In this document: piece by piece, positions 15,797 through 23,874 of the stretch
Layout: the number at the start of each line of letters is the position of its first letter
Numbering within the stretch: the first letter of the stretch is position 1
From: Streptomyces ureilyticus
GTDB lineage: Bacteria > Actinomycetota > Actinomycetes > Streptomycetales > Streptomycetaceae
Direction: 5' to 3'
Assembly: GCF_011045025.1 (NCBI RefSeq)
Contig: NZ_JAAKZX010000105.1
Span: 1-32,574, forward strand
Length of the DNA: 32,574 nucleotides
Position numbers and translations under genes: made by a program
Notes under the pieces: model-generated
Databases searched by the model: none
What the model was told of the DNA's origin: nothing
The model's input: only the letters and a program-made list of their open reading frames with translations

Positions 15797-17134
15797 GTGA
15801 CGACTGTCCAGCACGTCAGACCCCCCACACCGGCGATACGTCCCAAGGTGGTGGCCCGCACCGGCCTGTACACCCTGCTGGCCGCGAACGTCGCGGTGGT
15901 GACCGCCTTCTTCTTCCAGTCCGGGCTCGCCTCGAACGCCCTCCTCCTGCTGGGGCGGCTGACCGGCCTGTACGCCGCCCTCCTCATGGCCTTCCAACTG
16001 CTGCTCGTCGCCCGGCTGCCCTGGCTCGACCACCGGATCGGCATGGACCGGCTGACCTCCTGGCACCGCTGGGTCGGCTTCGGTCTGCTGTGGTCGCTGC
16101 TGGGGCACGGCGTGTTCATCACCTTCGGCTACGCCCAGTCCTCGTCGATGGACCCGGTGAGCCAGCTCGTGGACCTCGCCGAGACCGTCGAGGGCGTACT
16201 GCGCGCCATCGTCGCCCTGGTGCTGATCATCGTCATCGGCGCGGTCTCGGCACGCTGGGCCCGGCGCCGGCTGGCGTACGAGACCTGGCACTTCATCCAC
16301 CTCTACACATACGTCGCGGTGGTGCTGGCGTTCACGCACCAGGTCGCGGTGGGCACGACCTTCACGACGAACTCGACGGCCACGGCGTACTGGTACGCGC
16401 TGTGGGGCGTGGCGCTCGGCTCGGTCTTCGTGGGCCGGCTCGTACTGCCGCTGTGGCGCAACCTGCGGCACCAGCTGCGCGTCTCGGCCGTCGTCCCCGA
16501 GTCCGACAACGTCGTGTCGGTCTACATCACCGGCCGCGACCTGGACAAGCTGCCCGCGCGGGCCGGCCAGTTCTTCCTGTGGCGGTTCATGACCAAGGGC
16601 CGCTGGTGGCAGGCCAACCCCTTCTCGCTGTCCGCCGCCCCGGACGGCCGGAGCCTCAGGCTGACCGCGAAGGCGGCCGGCGACGGCACGAAGGCGCTGC
16701 GGCATCTGAAGGTCGGCACGCGGGTGTTCGCCGAGGGCCCGTACGGCGCCTTCACCACGATGCACCGGACCCGGCCCGACGCCCTGCTCATCGCGGGCGG
16801 CGTCGGCGTCACCCCGATCCGGGCCCTGCTGGAGGACCTGCACGGCCACGCCGCCGTCATCTACCGGGTGGCCACGGACCAGGACGCCGTGCTCTACGAC
16901 GAACTGCGCGAACTGGCCCACGCCAAGGGCGCCCACCTGTTCCTGGTCAGCGGCCCGGCCACCCCGGACAAGCTGGCGCCGGCCGAACTGACCCGGCTCG
17001 TCCCGGACATCGCCGACCGGGACGTCTACGTCTGCGGCCCGCCCGGCATGACCGGCGCCGTCCTGCGCACCCTGCGCGACCTGGACGTGCCCAAGCAGCA
17101 GATCCACTTCGAACGCTTCAGCCTGGCCGGATAA
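15797..17134 (+). CDS. Ferric-reductase-like transmembrane heme/FAD/NAD(P)H oxidoreductase
   Basis: A 445-residue membrane flavohaem protein. The N-terminal ~220 residues hold about six membrane helices with paired histidines suited to two b-type hemes: His90 (TSWHRW), His104 (LGHG), His165/His168 (WHFIHLY) and His181 (FTHQ). The C-terminal ferredoxin-reductase-like part has the FAD site NPFSLSA (274-280), GPYG (314-317), the NAD(P)H site GGVGVTPIR (334-342) and the terminal CGPPGM motif (413-418). It should carry electrons from cytosolic NAD(P)H through FAD and heme across the membrane. The next two genes supply an exported FMN carrier and the enzyme that attaches FMN, so the carrier is the likely acceptor. 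The GTG start has GAGGAG ten bases upstream. Confidence 0.88.
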   Translation: MTTVQHVRPPTPAIRPKVVARTGLYTLLAANVAVVTAFFFQSGLASNALLLLGRLTGLYAALLMAFQLLLVARLPWLDHRIGMDRLTSWHRWVGFGLLWSLLGHGVFITFGYAQSSSMDPVSQLVDLAETVEGVLRAIVALVLIIVIGAVSARWARRRLAYETWHFIHLYTYVAVVLAFTHQVAVGTTFTTNSTATAYWYALWGVALGSVFVGRLVLPLWRNLRHQLRVSAVVPESDNVVSVYITGRDLDKLPARAGQFFLWRFMTKGRWWQANPFSLSAAPDGRSLRLTAKAAGDGTKALRHLKVGTRVFAEGPYGAFTTMHRTRPDALLIAGGVGVTPIRALLEDLHGHAAVIYRVATDQDAVLYDELRELAHAKGAHLFLVSGPATPDKLAPAELTRLVPDIADRDVYVCGPPGMTGAVLRTLRDLDVPKQQIHFERFSLAG

Positions 17135-17147
17135 GGGGAACGACACC

Positions 17148-17600
17148 ATGAAGCGAGCACTTCCTGTCCTGGCCCTGAGCGTCGCGGCCCTGATCCCGGT
17201 CTGGCGTTACGCACCGTCGAGCGACACCTCGTCGTCGAGCACCGAGGTCGCGGCCCCGGCTTCGACGCCTTCCGCGGCTGCTTCGTCGGGCTCGGGCTCT
17301 TCGGGTTCCTCGGGCTCGGGGTCCTCCGGCTCGGGCACGTCGAACCAGGTCATCGCGGGGTCGACGCTCAACACCGAGAAGGGCCCTGTGCAGGTCGAGG
17401 TGACCTTCGAGGGCGACACGATCAGCTCCGTACGGATGCTGCAGCAGCCGAACCACCCGCAGACCGAGGCCGCCGTGCCGAAGCTGATCGAGGAGACCCT
17501 CGAGGCGCAGAGCGCCGACATCGACACGGTGTCCGGCGCCACGATCACCAGCGAGGGCTACGTCAAGTCCCTCCAGGCCGCGATCGACGTGAAGGGCTGA
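17148..17600 (+). CDS. Exported FMN-binding (covalent flavin) protein
   Basis: A 150-residue protein. An N-terminal hydrophobic segment (residues 4-19) acts as signal or anchor, followed by a Ser/Gly/Ala-rich flexible linker to about residue 66. The FMN-binding domain (Pfam FMN_bind, as in RnfG/NqrC) is at about 67-148. The motif D126-TVSGAT132 fits D-x-x-[ST]-G-A-[ST], where ApbE attaches FMN by a phosphoester bond to the last residue, Thr132. The protein is therefore a small one-flavin electron shuttle on the outer membrane face. It starts 13 bp after the heme/FAD protein and ends 10 bp before apbE, so all three are one operon. The final acceptor is not encoded here. Confidence 0.9.
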   Translation: MKRALPVLALSVAALIPVWRYAPSSDTSSSSTEVAAPASTPSAAASSGSGSSGSSGSGSSGSGTSNQVIAGSTLNTEKGPVQVEVTFEGDTISSVRMLQQPNHPQTEAAVPKLIEETLEAQSADIDTVSGATITSEGYVKSLQAAIDVKG

Positions 17601-17610
17601 GGGGCTGAGC

Positions 17611-18336
17611 GTGCGCCGGGTCGAGCACATCATGGGGTTCCCGATCTCCGTACGGATGGACGAGGGAGAGGGGGACGCCGCCGAGGCCGCGGACCGGGCC
17701 TTCGCCTGGCTGCGCGAGGTCGACGAACGGTTCAGCCCCTTCAGGCCCGGCAGCGAGGTGTCGCGGCTCGACCGTGGTGAGCTCGAACTGAGCGAGGTGA
17801 GCCCGGAGTTGGCGGAGATCCTCGACCTGTGCGAGCGGTACCGGGTCGCGACCGGGGGCGCCTTCGACGTACGGCTGCCCGGTCGCGGCCTCGACCCCTG
17901 CGCCATGGTCAAGGGCTGGGCGGTGCAGCGGGCCGCGGACCTGGTGGCGGCGACCGGCGCGTCCCGGTTCTGCCTGAACGCCGGCGGCGACGTGGTCGCG
18001 GCCGGCGGTCCGTGGCGGGTGGGCGTACGGCACCCCGAGCAGCTCGACAAGCTGTGCACGGTCCTGGACGTGAACGACGGAGCCGTGGCGACCTCCGCAC
18101 GCTACGAACGGGGCGACCACATCATCGACGGTCGCACCGGCCGCCCGGCCACGGGCCTCCTCAGCGTGACGGTCGTGGCCCCGTCCCTCACGCAGGCCGA
18201 CGCCACGGCAACGGCGGCCTTCGCGATGGGCCCGGAGGGCATCGACTGGGCCGCCGCGCGAGACGACTGCGAGGTGTTCGCGGTGGACGCGGAACGGAAG
18301 GTGTTCCGCACGAGGGGGTTTCCAGTGACGGGGTGA
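17611..18336 (+). CDS. apbE: FAD:protein FMN transferase (ApbE)
   Basis: A 241-residue flavin transferase that uses FAD to attach FMN to a Ser/Thr in the D-x-x-[ST]-G-A-[ST] motif of target proteins. Family features are GLDPCAMVKGWAVQRA (93-108), the FAD-binding LNAGGD (122-127), and the later segments TSARYERGDHIIDGRTGRP and ADATATAAFA, which contribute the Mg2+ site. The obvious substrate is the FMN-binding protein encoded immediately upstream. Unlike most Gram-negative ApbE proteins it has no signal peptide or lipobox, so the flavin may be attached before export, or the true start may be elsewhere. The GTG at 17611 follows GAGGGG. Confidence 0.9.
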   Translation: MRRVEHIMGFPISVRMDEGEGDAAEAADRAFAWLREVDERFSPFRPGSEVSRLDRGELELSEVSPELAEILDLCERYRVATGGAFDVRLPGRGLDPCAMVKGWAVQRAADLVAATGASRFCLNAGGDVVAAGGPWRVGVRHPEQLDKLCTVLDVNDGAVATSARYERGDHIIDGRTGRPATGLLSVTVVAPSLTQADATATAAFAMGPEGIDWAAARDDCEVFAVDAERKVFRTRGFPVTG

Positions 18337-18354
18337 CGGGGCCGTGACGGGGAT

Positions 18355-18411
18355 TGAGTACGACTCCGGGGCCTGAGTACGCCGCCTGGTCCTGAGTACG
18401 CGGCTGTGCGC
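18355..18411. repeat. Three 19-bp tandem repeats between convergent genes
   Basis: TGAGTACG starts at 18355, 18374 and 18393, a precise 19-bp period. The second halves of the units are less alike. GTGACGGGG is also repeated three times just before it (about 18325-18352). The array fills the 79-bp gap between apbE and the convergent oxidoreductase gene. No hairpin terminator is evident. Confidence 0.6.
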
Positions 18412-18415
18412 GGCC

Positions 18416-19336
18416 TCAAGTGGACGCGTCCTCGCCGGGTGCGGCATCGCGTTCGGAGTCGGCGTCGAAGCTGGCGAAGTACGCGGCGGCCATGTCCTCG
18501 TCGGCGTGGCCCTGGGCGGCGGCGCGCTGCATGCGGGCGGCGCTCGCGGCGGCGACATCGAGGCGTACGCCGTGCTGCTCGCCCGCCTCGACGATCAGTC
18601 TGGCGTCCTTGGCGGCGGTCGCCACCGCGAACGCGGCCGGGGAGAGCTGATCGCCCAGGATGAGCCCGGCCTTGGCCCGCAGATACCCCATGTCGAGCGG
18701 GCCGCCGTCGATGACGTCGAAGAAACTCTGCGGGTCCACGCCCAGCGCCTGGGCCAGCGCGAGGACCTCACCGGTCGCCGCGGTGGCCGCGAGAACCCAG
18801 CTGTTCGCCACCAGCTTCAGCCGCGTCGCGCTGCCGGCCGCGCCGTCCTCACCGGTCCACACCGTACGGGCGCCGACCGCGTCGAAAACGGGAGCCACCG
18901 CGCCCCGGCCCTCGACCGGCCCCGCGGCCAGGACCTGCAGTTGGCCGGCCTCGGCGGGCTGCCGGGTGCCCAGCACGGGCGCGTCGTAGAAGACCAGCTC
19001 GTGGGCGCGGGCGAAGCCGGCCAGCTCGCCGACGCCCTCGATCCCGGCGGTGGTGGACTGCACCCAGGCCATGCCCGGACGCAGCGCGGGCGCCGCCTCG
19101 CGCATGACCTGCAGAGCGGCCGGCCCGTCGTACAGCATGGTCAGGACGACATCGGCACCGGTCACCGCCTCGGCGGGAGTACCGGCGATCTGCGCCCCAT
19201 CGGCCGTGAGCGGCTCGGCCTTGGCGCGGGTGCGATTCCAGGCGCGGACGGTGTGCCCGGCTTTGACGAGGTTGCGGGCCATCGCGGCACCCATGATGCC
19301 CGTGCCCAGGACGCCCACGGTGAGCTGGTCGGTCAT
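18416..19336 (-). CDS. NAD(P)-dependent oxidoreductase, 3-hydroxyisobutyrate dehydrogenase family
   Basis: A 306-residue beta-hydroxyacid dehydrogenase-type enzyme. The Rossmann motif GTGIMG is at residues 11-16, preceded by the expected first strand. NRTRAKAE at about 34-41 carries arginines that suggest NADP preference. The substrate-binding STTAG segment is at about 94-98, and the catalytic Lys174 lies in TRLKLVANSW. The substrate is unknown: this superfamily includes 3-hydroxyisobutyrate, tartronate-semialdehyde and imine reductases. The ATG at 19336 gives a standard start with GGGAAG upstream, although the frame stays open to 19693. A DJ-1-type gene ends... 74 bp upstream on the same strand, so co-transcription is possible. 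Confidence 0.88.
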   Translation of the reverse strand: MTDQLTVGVLGTGIMGAAMARNLVKAGHTVRAWNRTRAKAEPLTADGAQIAGTPAEAVTGADVVLTMLYDGPAALQVMREAAPALRPGMAWVQSTTAGIEGVGELAGFARAHELVFYDAPVLGTRQPAEAGQLQVLAAGPVEGRGAVAPVFDAVGARTVWTGEDGAAGSATRLKLVANSWVLAATAATGEVLALAQALGVDPQSFFDVIDGGPLDMGYLRAKAGLILGDQLSPAAFAVATAAKDARLIVEAGEQHGVRLDVAAASAARMQRAAAQGHADEDMAAAYFASFDADSERDAAPGEDAST

Positions 19337-19410
19337 GACGTCAACTTCCCTGTATATACGGTGCGTTGGTCGTGGTCGGCCTTGGTCGGCCCTCTCCGGC
19401 CCTGTTCTGC

Positions 19411-20106
19411 TCAGCCGAGCCTCTTGAGCAGCTCGGCCGCGAGCGGGCCGGAAGAGGCCGGGTTCTGGCCGGTGACGAGGTTGCGGTCGGCCTCGATGTG
19501 CGGCGCCCACGGCTCTCCGACCTCGACCTTCAGCCCGGCCTCGGTGAGCCGGTCCTGGAGCAGCCACTGGGCCTTCTCCGCGGTGCCGGCCAGGCGTTCC
19601 TCGGCGTTCGTGAAGGCGGTGACCCGGTAACCGGCATATGCGTTGGCACCGTCGTCCTTCGTCGCAGCCAACAACGCGGCAGGCCCGTGGCACACCACGC
19701 CCACCAGCATGCCGCGCTCGACCGCCCGAGCTAGGAGCCGCCCGGAGTCGGCGTCGACCGCCAGGTCCTCCATCGGGCCGTGCCCGCCAGGGACGTACAC
19801 CGCGTCGAAGTCATCGAGGCGTACATCGGCCAGCGCGACCGGACTACGAAACTCCGCGGCCCCCTCCACGACACCCCGAACCGCCGCCGCGTTCTCCGCG
19901 CCCCCGTTGGCCTCAGGGCTCAGGCTGGCGGAGTCGACGGGCGGGACGACACCGCCGGGCGTGGCCACGGTGATCTCGTGACCGGCGGCCTTGAACGCCC
20001 CGTAGGGGACGGTGGCCTCCTCGGCCCAGAAACCGGTGGGGTGCGTACTGCCGTCGGCCAGCGTCCACTGATCGGCGCCGGTCATCACGAAAAGTATCTT
20101 GGCCAT
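19411..20106 (-). CDS. DJ-1/PfpI (class I glutamine amidotransferase-like) protein
   Basis: A 231-residue member of the DJ-1/PfpI superfamily, closest in layout to the Hsp31-like group. The nucleophile elbow is VCHGPAALL with Cys139 and His140; Glu30 (WAEE) is the conserved acidic partner, and VYVPGGHGPMEDL is typical of the family. Members act as glyoxalase III or deglycase-type enzymes on methylglyoxal, or as chaperones or stress proteins; which applies here cannot be said. The ATG at 20106 is preceded by GGGAG; the open frame upstream to 20535 runs antisense through the antitoxin gene and is not coding. An oxidoreductase gene lies 74 bp downstream. Confidence 0.88.
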   Translation of the reverse strand: MAKILFVMTGADQWTLADGSTHPTGFWAEEATVPYGAFKAAGHEITVATPGGVVPPVDSASLSPEANGGAENAAAVRGVVEGAAEFRSPVALADVRLDDFDAVYVPGGHGPMEDLAVDADSGRLLARAVERGMLVGVVCHGPAALLAATKDDGANAYAGYRVTAFTNAEERLAGTAEKAQWLLQDRLTEAGLKVEVGEPWAPHIEADRNLVTGQNPASSGPLAAELLKRLG

Positions 20107-20292
20107 GTCTGCTCCCTGGATGTTGCTGCCGGTTATTACTGACGACAGCCACGACGCTAGTCCCCAGCCGGCGGCCGCGACTCTGCGGGGCACTCCCGGC
20201 CCGTCAACTCGCGAACGCGGCGCGGGTCTCGATCGCGTGAACCCAGTCCCGCCTGGTTGGCCCCCTTCCGAGCCATCGGCATGGTCAACGGT

Positions 20293-20610
20293 ATGGCGAC
20301 CAAGAAGTACACCGTCACGCTCCCCGAAGAACTGGCCGAGGCCATCCGCGCCAAGGTGGGACACCGTGGGTTCAGCGGCTGTGTCACGCGCGCCATAGAG
20401 CGCCGGTGGGAGCACGACCGGCTCGGGGAAGCGGTCGCCTGGATGGAGAACTGGATGGAGAAGGAGTACGGCGCGGTCACCGAGGAGGAGCTGGCCGAGG
20501 CAGAAGCCGAGATCCGGGAGATCGAGCGTCAGCACGCGGAGCTGGCCCGCGCCCGGCGAGTGGCCGCCGGTGAGCCGGTCGAGGCGCCGCCCGAGCAGGG
20601 ACAGCGGTGA
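20293..20610 (+). CDS. Ribbon-helix-helix antitoxin
   Basis: A 105-residue protein beginning MATKKYTVTLPEELAEAIRA, a short beta strand plus helix typical of RHH (CopG/Arc) DNA-binding antitoxins. A long charged helical C-terminal region (about 55-95, rich in Glu and Arg) would bind a toxin. It is followed with a 4-bp overlap (GTGA) by a damaged VapC-like toxin frame, the usual antitoxin-toxin order. It probably still represses its own promoter. Upstream ATGs at 20281 and 20257 share the frame, but 20293 gives the canonical RHH start. The Shine-Dalgarno is weak for all three. Confidence 0.75.
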   Translation: MATKKYTVTLPEELAEAIRAKVGHRGFSGCVTRAIERRWEHDRLGEAVAWMENWMEKEYGAVTEEELAEAEAEIREIERQHAELARARRVAAGEPVEAPPEQGQR

Positions 20611-20912
20611 ACCGCAGCGCGAAGGGGGACGCTGTCTACTCGCTGGACTACGACGGCCAGTCCCAGTGGGTGCGCGACGAGTGCCGCACGGGTGTCCGGT
20701 TCACAGACGACCTTCAGCTCGGCATCAGCGCCATGGCCGCTTCCATATCGAGGCGCGCAACGTATGCACGTACGTCCCGGGCCATCGACGCGGCTCTTGC
20801 CGCCGTCGCCTTGCGCCAGCCGGGGCCGGTCACCGTCGTCACCGCCAACCGCGGACAGGTGCCAGGTGTCGCGATGCACCACGTACCGGTCCGTCGCGTC
20901 ATAGCGTCATGA
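20607..20912 (+). pseudogene. VapC-like PIN-domain toxin with internal deletion
   Basis: A 101-codon frame in the toxin position, overlapping the antitoxin stop by four bases. The start (MNRSAKGDAVYSLDYDG) resembles the first strand of a PIN domain, with Asp14 or Asp16 as the first catalytic acid. The end (AIDAALAAVALRQPGPVTVVTAN) resembles the last PIN helix and strand. Full VapC proteins need about 130 residues; the central helices with the second and third conserved acids are missing. Other frames in the middle do not restore them, so this is a deletion rather than a frameshift. It is probably an inactive toxin remnant. Recognition is from remembered family sequences. Confidence 0.5.
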
Positions 20913-21044
20913 CCAACAATTCGTTCCTCCCCTTCGAGCGAAACAGGTGCCACGACCAGCTCGCCTGCGCGAGCCTGCTCTCGCTCGCTCCGCAGGCTCG
21001 CGCATCATGACCCGCGCCACTTCTCCGGCCGCCATAATGGACCC

Positions 21045-21437
21045 ATGTCCTCCAGCCCACAGCACGCCGCCCCCGCGCCGAGGGACCTCTCGGGCGCGGT
21101 CGCCGAGGACCTCGCGCTGTACCGGGAGAAGTTCCGGCGGCGCCTGCCGGAGTCGCTGGACGAGTTGCATGGCCCGACCCAGGGTGTCGTGGAGCTGCCG
21201 CTGCACATGGCCTGGTCCGGGATGACCTCGTACGACCTGGGCAAGCCCCGCCAGCGCATGGGCCTGTACCGCACCGTCCTGCACGAAGGCCTGCGCGAGG
21301 ACCTGCCCCGCTACCTCAACCAGGACCTGCTCCTCCAGCTGTGGCCGGTGCTGCGCACCCTCGTCGGCCGCACCGTGCGCACCGTATGGGAAGACGCCTT
21401 CCCCCAGCTCGCCTCCCGCACCCGGGCGGCCGCGTGA
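21045..21437 (+). CDS. Conserved small protein preceding an AbiEii-type gene
   Basis: A 130-residue hydrophilic, helical protein of no named family that I recognise. It has no membrane segment or obvious DNA-binding fold. Features include LALYREKFRRRLPESLDEL and a tryptophan/arginine-rich C-terminus (LRTLVGRTVRTVWEDAF). Its stop overlaps the GTG of the nucleotidyltransferase gene by four bases, so the two are coupled. In AbiE systems the upstream gene encodes the antitoxin AbiEi; this protein is much shorter and lacks a visible winged helix. An antitoxin role is therefore inferred from position only. Confidence 0.6.
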   Translation: MSSSPQHAAPAPRDLSGAVAEDLALYREKFRRRLPESLDELHGPTQGVVELPLHMAWSGMTSYDLGKPRQRMGLYRTVLHEGLREDLPRYLNQDLLLQLWPVLRTLVGRTVRTVWEDAFPQLASRTRAAA

Positions 21438-22126
21438 CGGACATGCCGGAGCTGCACACGCGGCTCATGGCGGATGTGATCGCGCTCGGCTCCCCGTATC
21501 CCCTGGTTCTCACCGGTGGATACGCCGTGCGGGCGCACCACCTCATCAACCGCCCCAGCCAGGACCTCGATGTCGCCACCGAGAACCCGGCGCCCATGGC
21601 CGACATCGCCGCCACGCTCCACGCCGGCCTGGAAGCCCGCGGCTGGCAGGTGCACGCGCTGGAGACCGCCCCGCTGTCCGCCCGCTTCACCGTGACCGAC
21701 CCGGCCACCGGGCAGAACTGCGAGGTCGACATCCTCAAGGAGATCTTCTGGCGGCCGGTCGCCCAGAGCCCATACGGGCCCGTCCTCGCGGAGGAGGACG
21801 TGATCGGGACCAAGGTCCGCGCCCTGGCCGCCCGCGGAGCGCCCCGCGATCTGATCGACGTGTTCGCGGCCTCGCGACGCTGGTCCAATGCCGAGCTCGA
21901 GGAGTTCGGCCGCCGCCACGCCCGCGGCCGCTTCGAACGCGAGGATCTGCAGTCGAACCTCACAGGCGCCGAGTGGACCGACGACGAGGCGTTCGCCGCC
22001 TACGGCCTCGATGACGCCGCCATCACCGCTCTCCGCACCTGGGGCCGTGGAGTGGGCCGACGACCTCGCGACCCGTCTCCTCGAAGAGGCCAACGATCCG
22101 GACATCGACTGATCACTTCCGGATGA
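21434..22126 (+). CDS. AbiEii-type nucleotidyltransferase (toxin family) with frameshifted C-terminus
   Basis: A 230-residue nucleotidyltransferase of the AbiEii/AbiGii toxin family. The core is intact: TGGYAVRAH at residues 27-35, the metal-binding pair DLDVATE at 44-50 and the third acid in CEVDILKEI (Asp99). GTKVRALAARGAPRDLIDVFA at about 132-152 is the conserved post-catalytic helix. AbiEii toxins transfer nucleotides to tRNA or other targets and are held in check by an antitoxin. The last ~25 residues are a nonsense-like RRPRDPSPRRGQRSGH run. Dropping one G from GGGG at 22041-22044 joins the frame to AVEWADDLATRLLEEANDPD and a stop at 22112, a far more protein-like tail. The gene is therefore frameshifted near its end, or the read has an error. 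Confidence 0.75.
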   Translation: MTDMPELHTRLMADVIALGSPYPLVLTGGYAVRAHHLINRPSQDLDVATENPAPMADIAATLHAGLEARGWQVHALETAPLSARFTVTDPATGQNCEVDILKEIFWRPVAQSPYGPVLAEEDVIGTKVRALAARGAPRDLIDVFAASRRWSNAELEEFGRRHARGRFEREDLQSNLTGAEWTDDEAFAAYGLDDAAITALRTWGRGVGRRPRDPSPRRGQRSGHRLITSG

Positions 22127-22243
22127 GGTCACATCTGAAGGCGATCAGAGCAAGAGCCAGAAGATGCACACAGATGGCGTCGAGACAGCCCAACCCACCG
22201 ACGGCGTTCCGACGACCACCCATGACACGGGCAGGCAGCAACT

Positions 22244-23770
22244 TTACGGATCTTGTCGCTTCCTGCGGGCTGCCTGCCTAGCGCCGGTTTCTCGGCTCCT
22301 CCGTGACCGCGTCATCGGAGCGGTGGCTGGAGAGTCCCTCTCCGCGGTGAGCGGCCTGACAGCGTGCGGTTCGCGCGCCTCGATCCCCGCGGTCCCGGGG
22401 ATGGGGTCGGTCTGTATTGGTGCGGGAGCGGAACGACGTGCAGTGTCCGGGACGGGCAGAATGTTCCGACGTTGCAACTCGGCGACGCTGACCAGCGGTG
22501 ACATGAGAACACGGTCAAGCAGCTCATTCTGAGCCGACTGCAGCTCGACCAGATGCCACAGGACGGCCAGCACGTACTGGAGTTCCTCGCTCCAGGCAGG
22601 TAACCACCGCTCGGGCCGGATGCGGTCCAGCTCGCTGACGGCTCTGCGGGACGGCGGTCCTGTCCTGCGTTTCAACCAGCCGTCGAGAACGTTCTGTCCT
22701 CTGACTTGGTACTCCCGCATCTCTTGAGTCACCGGCCCAAACGCCTTGGCCGAAGTGGAGTTCGAGACGGTCGGGATCGTGGACGAAGTTCTCGGGCAAT
22801 TCGTCCCTGCCGACCTGTCTCCGGTACGTGATCGCCGGCTGTGCGGTCGTCCAGACCTCCTGGGGCGTACCGGGCCTCCCCGCCACCGGGTCCACGAGCC
22901 TCTCTCCGAAGGTGGACGCCCATATCACCTTCCGCCCGATGTGCAGCGCCTCCGACCACAGCGCGGCATCGCCGGTGAGTGGTACGCGGACGCCGTTGGT
23001 GGTGAGTTCGTCGTCGAAGCGGGACCGGAAACCGGGGTGGGCCGTGATCGCGGCGATGTACGCGAGCAAGTCCTCGGCGGAGACAGCCAGACCGCCGAAG
23101 GAGTTACCAAGGTGCTGGAGAAGACCAGGGGTCACATTGGGGTGCCGTCCTTCTGCAGGAAGGGGAACACCCTGCCACCACCCCAGCCGGCGAAGTGATC
23201 CATATCCGGCATCAGCGCGGTGAACAGCGTGGCGGGGCCATCGCCGAAACGTCCGGAGTGATGCTCCACGATGTGTATCTGCCCCTCGGACCGGTTCTCC
23301 CACAGCTGTGGCGAGCATCTGTCGAGGACCCTGTTGTCCGGAATGATCCACTGCCGATCGAAGGGACGGAAGGCGAAAAGTACCGGTTCCGGGCACTCGG
23401 AGCCCGCCTCCAGCATTGACCGTGGTCGCTGTGCCGAGCCCGGGAGCGGCTTGACCTGTCGGTCGACGGTACGGCTCTGGGTCTCCCTGAACAAGGCACG
23501 CTTCTCGGTGATATCTGTCTCGGCGGTCAACCTCCGCCACCGGGAGCGCAGCATGTCGGAGTCCGGAGAGTAGACCCACGTCCGCTTCGGCAAGATACCG
23601 GGCACTGTCCATGGCAGCAGATCATTCAATGCGGGATAGGTATCCCATGCTCCCTGTGCCGCGGGCGTGAACGGGGCGTGGGCGTCCTGACGTACCGACC
23701 GCCACTGGTCACTGTCCGGCCCAAGAGCCTCAAGCTGCGTGTACTTGAGGCACGGACGGCGCGTTCGGTG
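22244..23770 (-). pseudogene. C-terminal remnant of a type ISP restriction-modification enzyme, split over three frames
   Basis: Read on the minus strand, three segments in different frames line up in order with the C-terminal domain of type ISP restriction-modification proteins. The first (about 23770-23132) runs QDAHAPFTP ... LNDLLPWTVPGILPKRTWVY ... FRPFDRQWIIPDNR ... FPFLQKDGTP. The second (about 23135-22745) runs NVTPGLLQHLG ... EDLLAYIAAITAHPGF ... DDELTTNGVRVPLT ... DELPENFVHD. The third (22740-22244) runs FGPVTQEMREYQVRGQNVLD ... LWHLVELQSAQNELLDRVL. The first break fits loss of one C in a CCCC run (plus-strand 23139-23142); the second, near 22739-22745, fits loss of two bases or gain of one. 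The helicase/nuclease and methyltransferase parts are absent upstream. The gene is dead. Confidence 0.7.
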
Positions 23771-23874
23771 ACTGCTGGGAAACCAGGTGCGGGTGTACCT
23801 CAGACGGACCGCTGGAGGCAGCGCCGCTCACGGAACCATGACGAGGTTTCAGCACGGGGGCTGGCGAACCCGAA

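Noticed and set aside
15731..17149. 472-residue minus-strand open frame
   Set aside because: It is antisense to the heme/FAD oxidoreductase gene, whose cofactor motifs are intact; it starts and ends without regard to neighbouring gene signals.
19346..19359. TGTATATACG with internal palindrome GTATATAC
   Set aside because: It could be an operator or -10 element in front of the oxidoreductase gene, but an 8-bp AT palindrome alone is too little evidence.
22127..22243. Possible transposase tail on the minus strand (VHLLALALIAFRCDLIRK before a stop)
   Set aside because: The hydrophobic ending recalls some IS transposase C-termini, but no catalytic residues, inverted repeats or target duplication could be found; too short to support.
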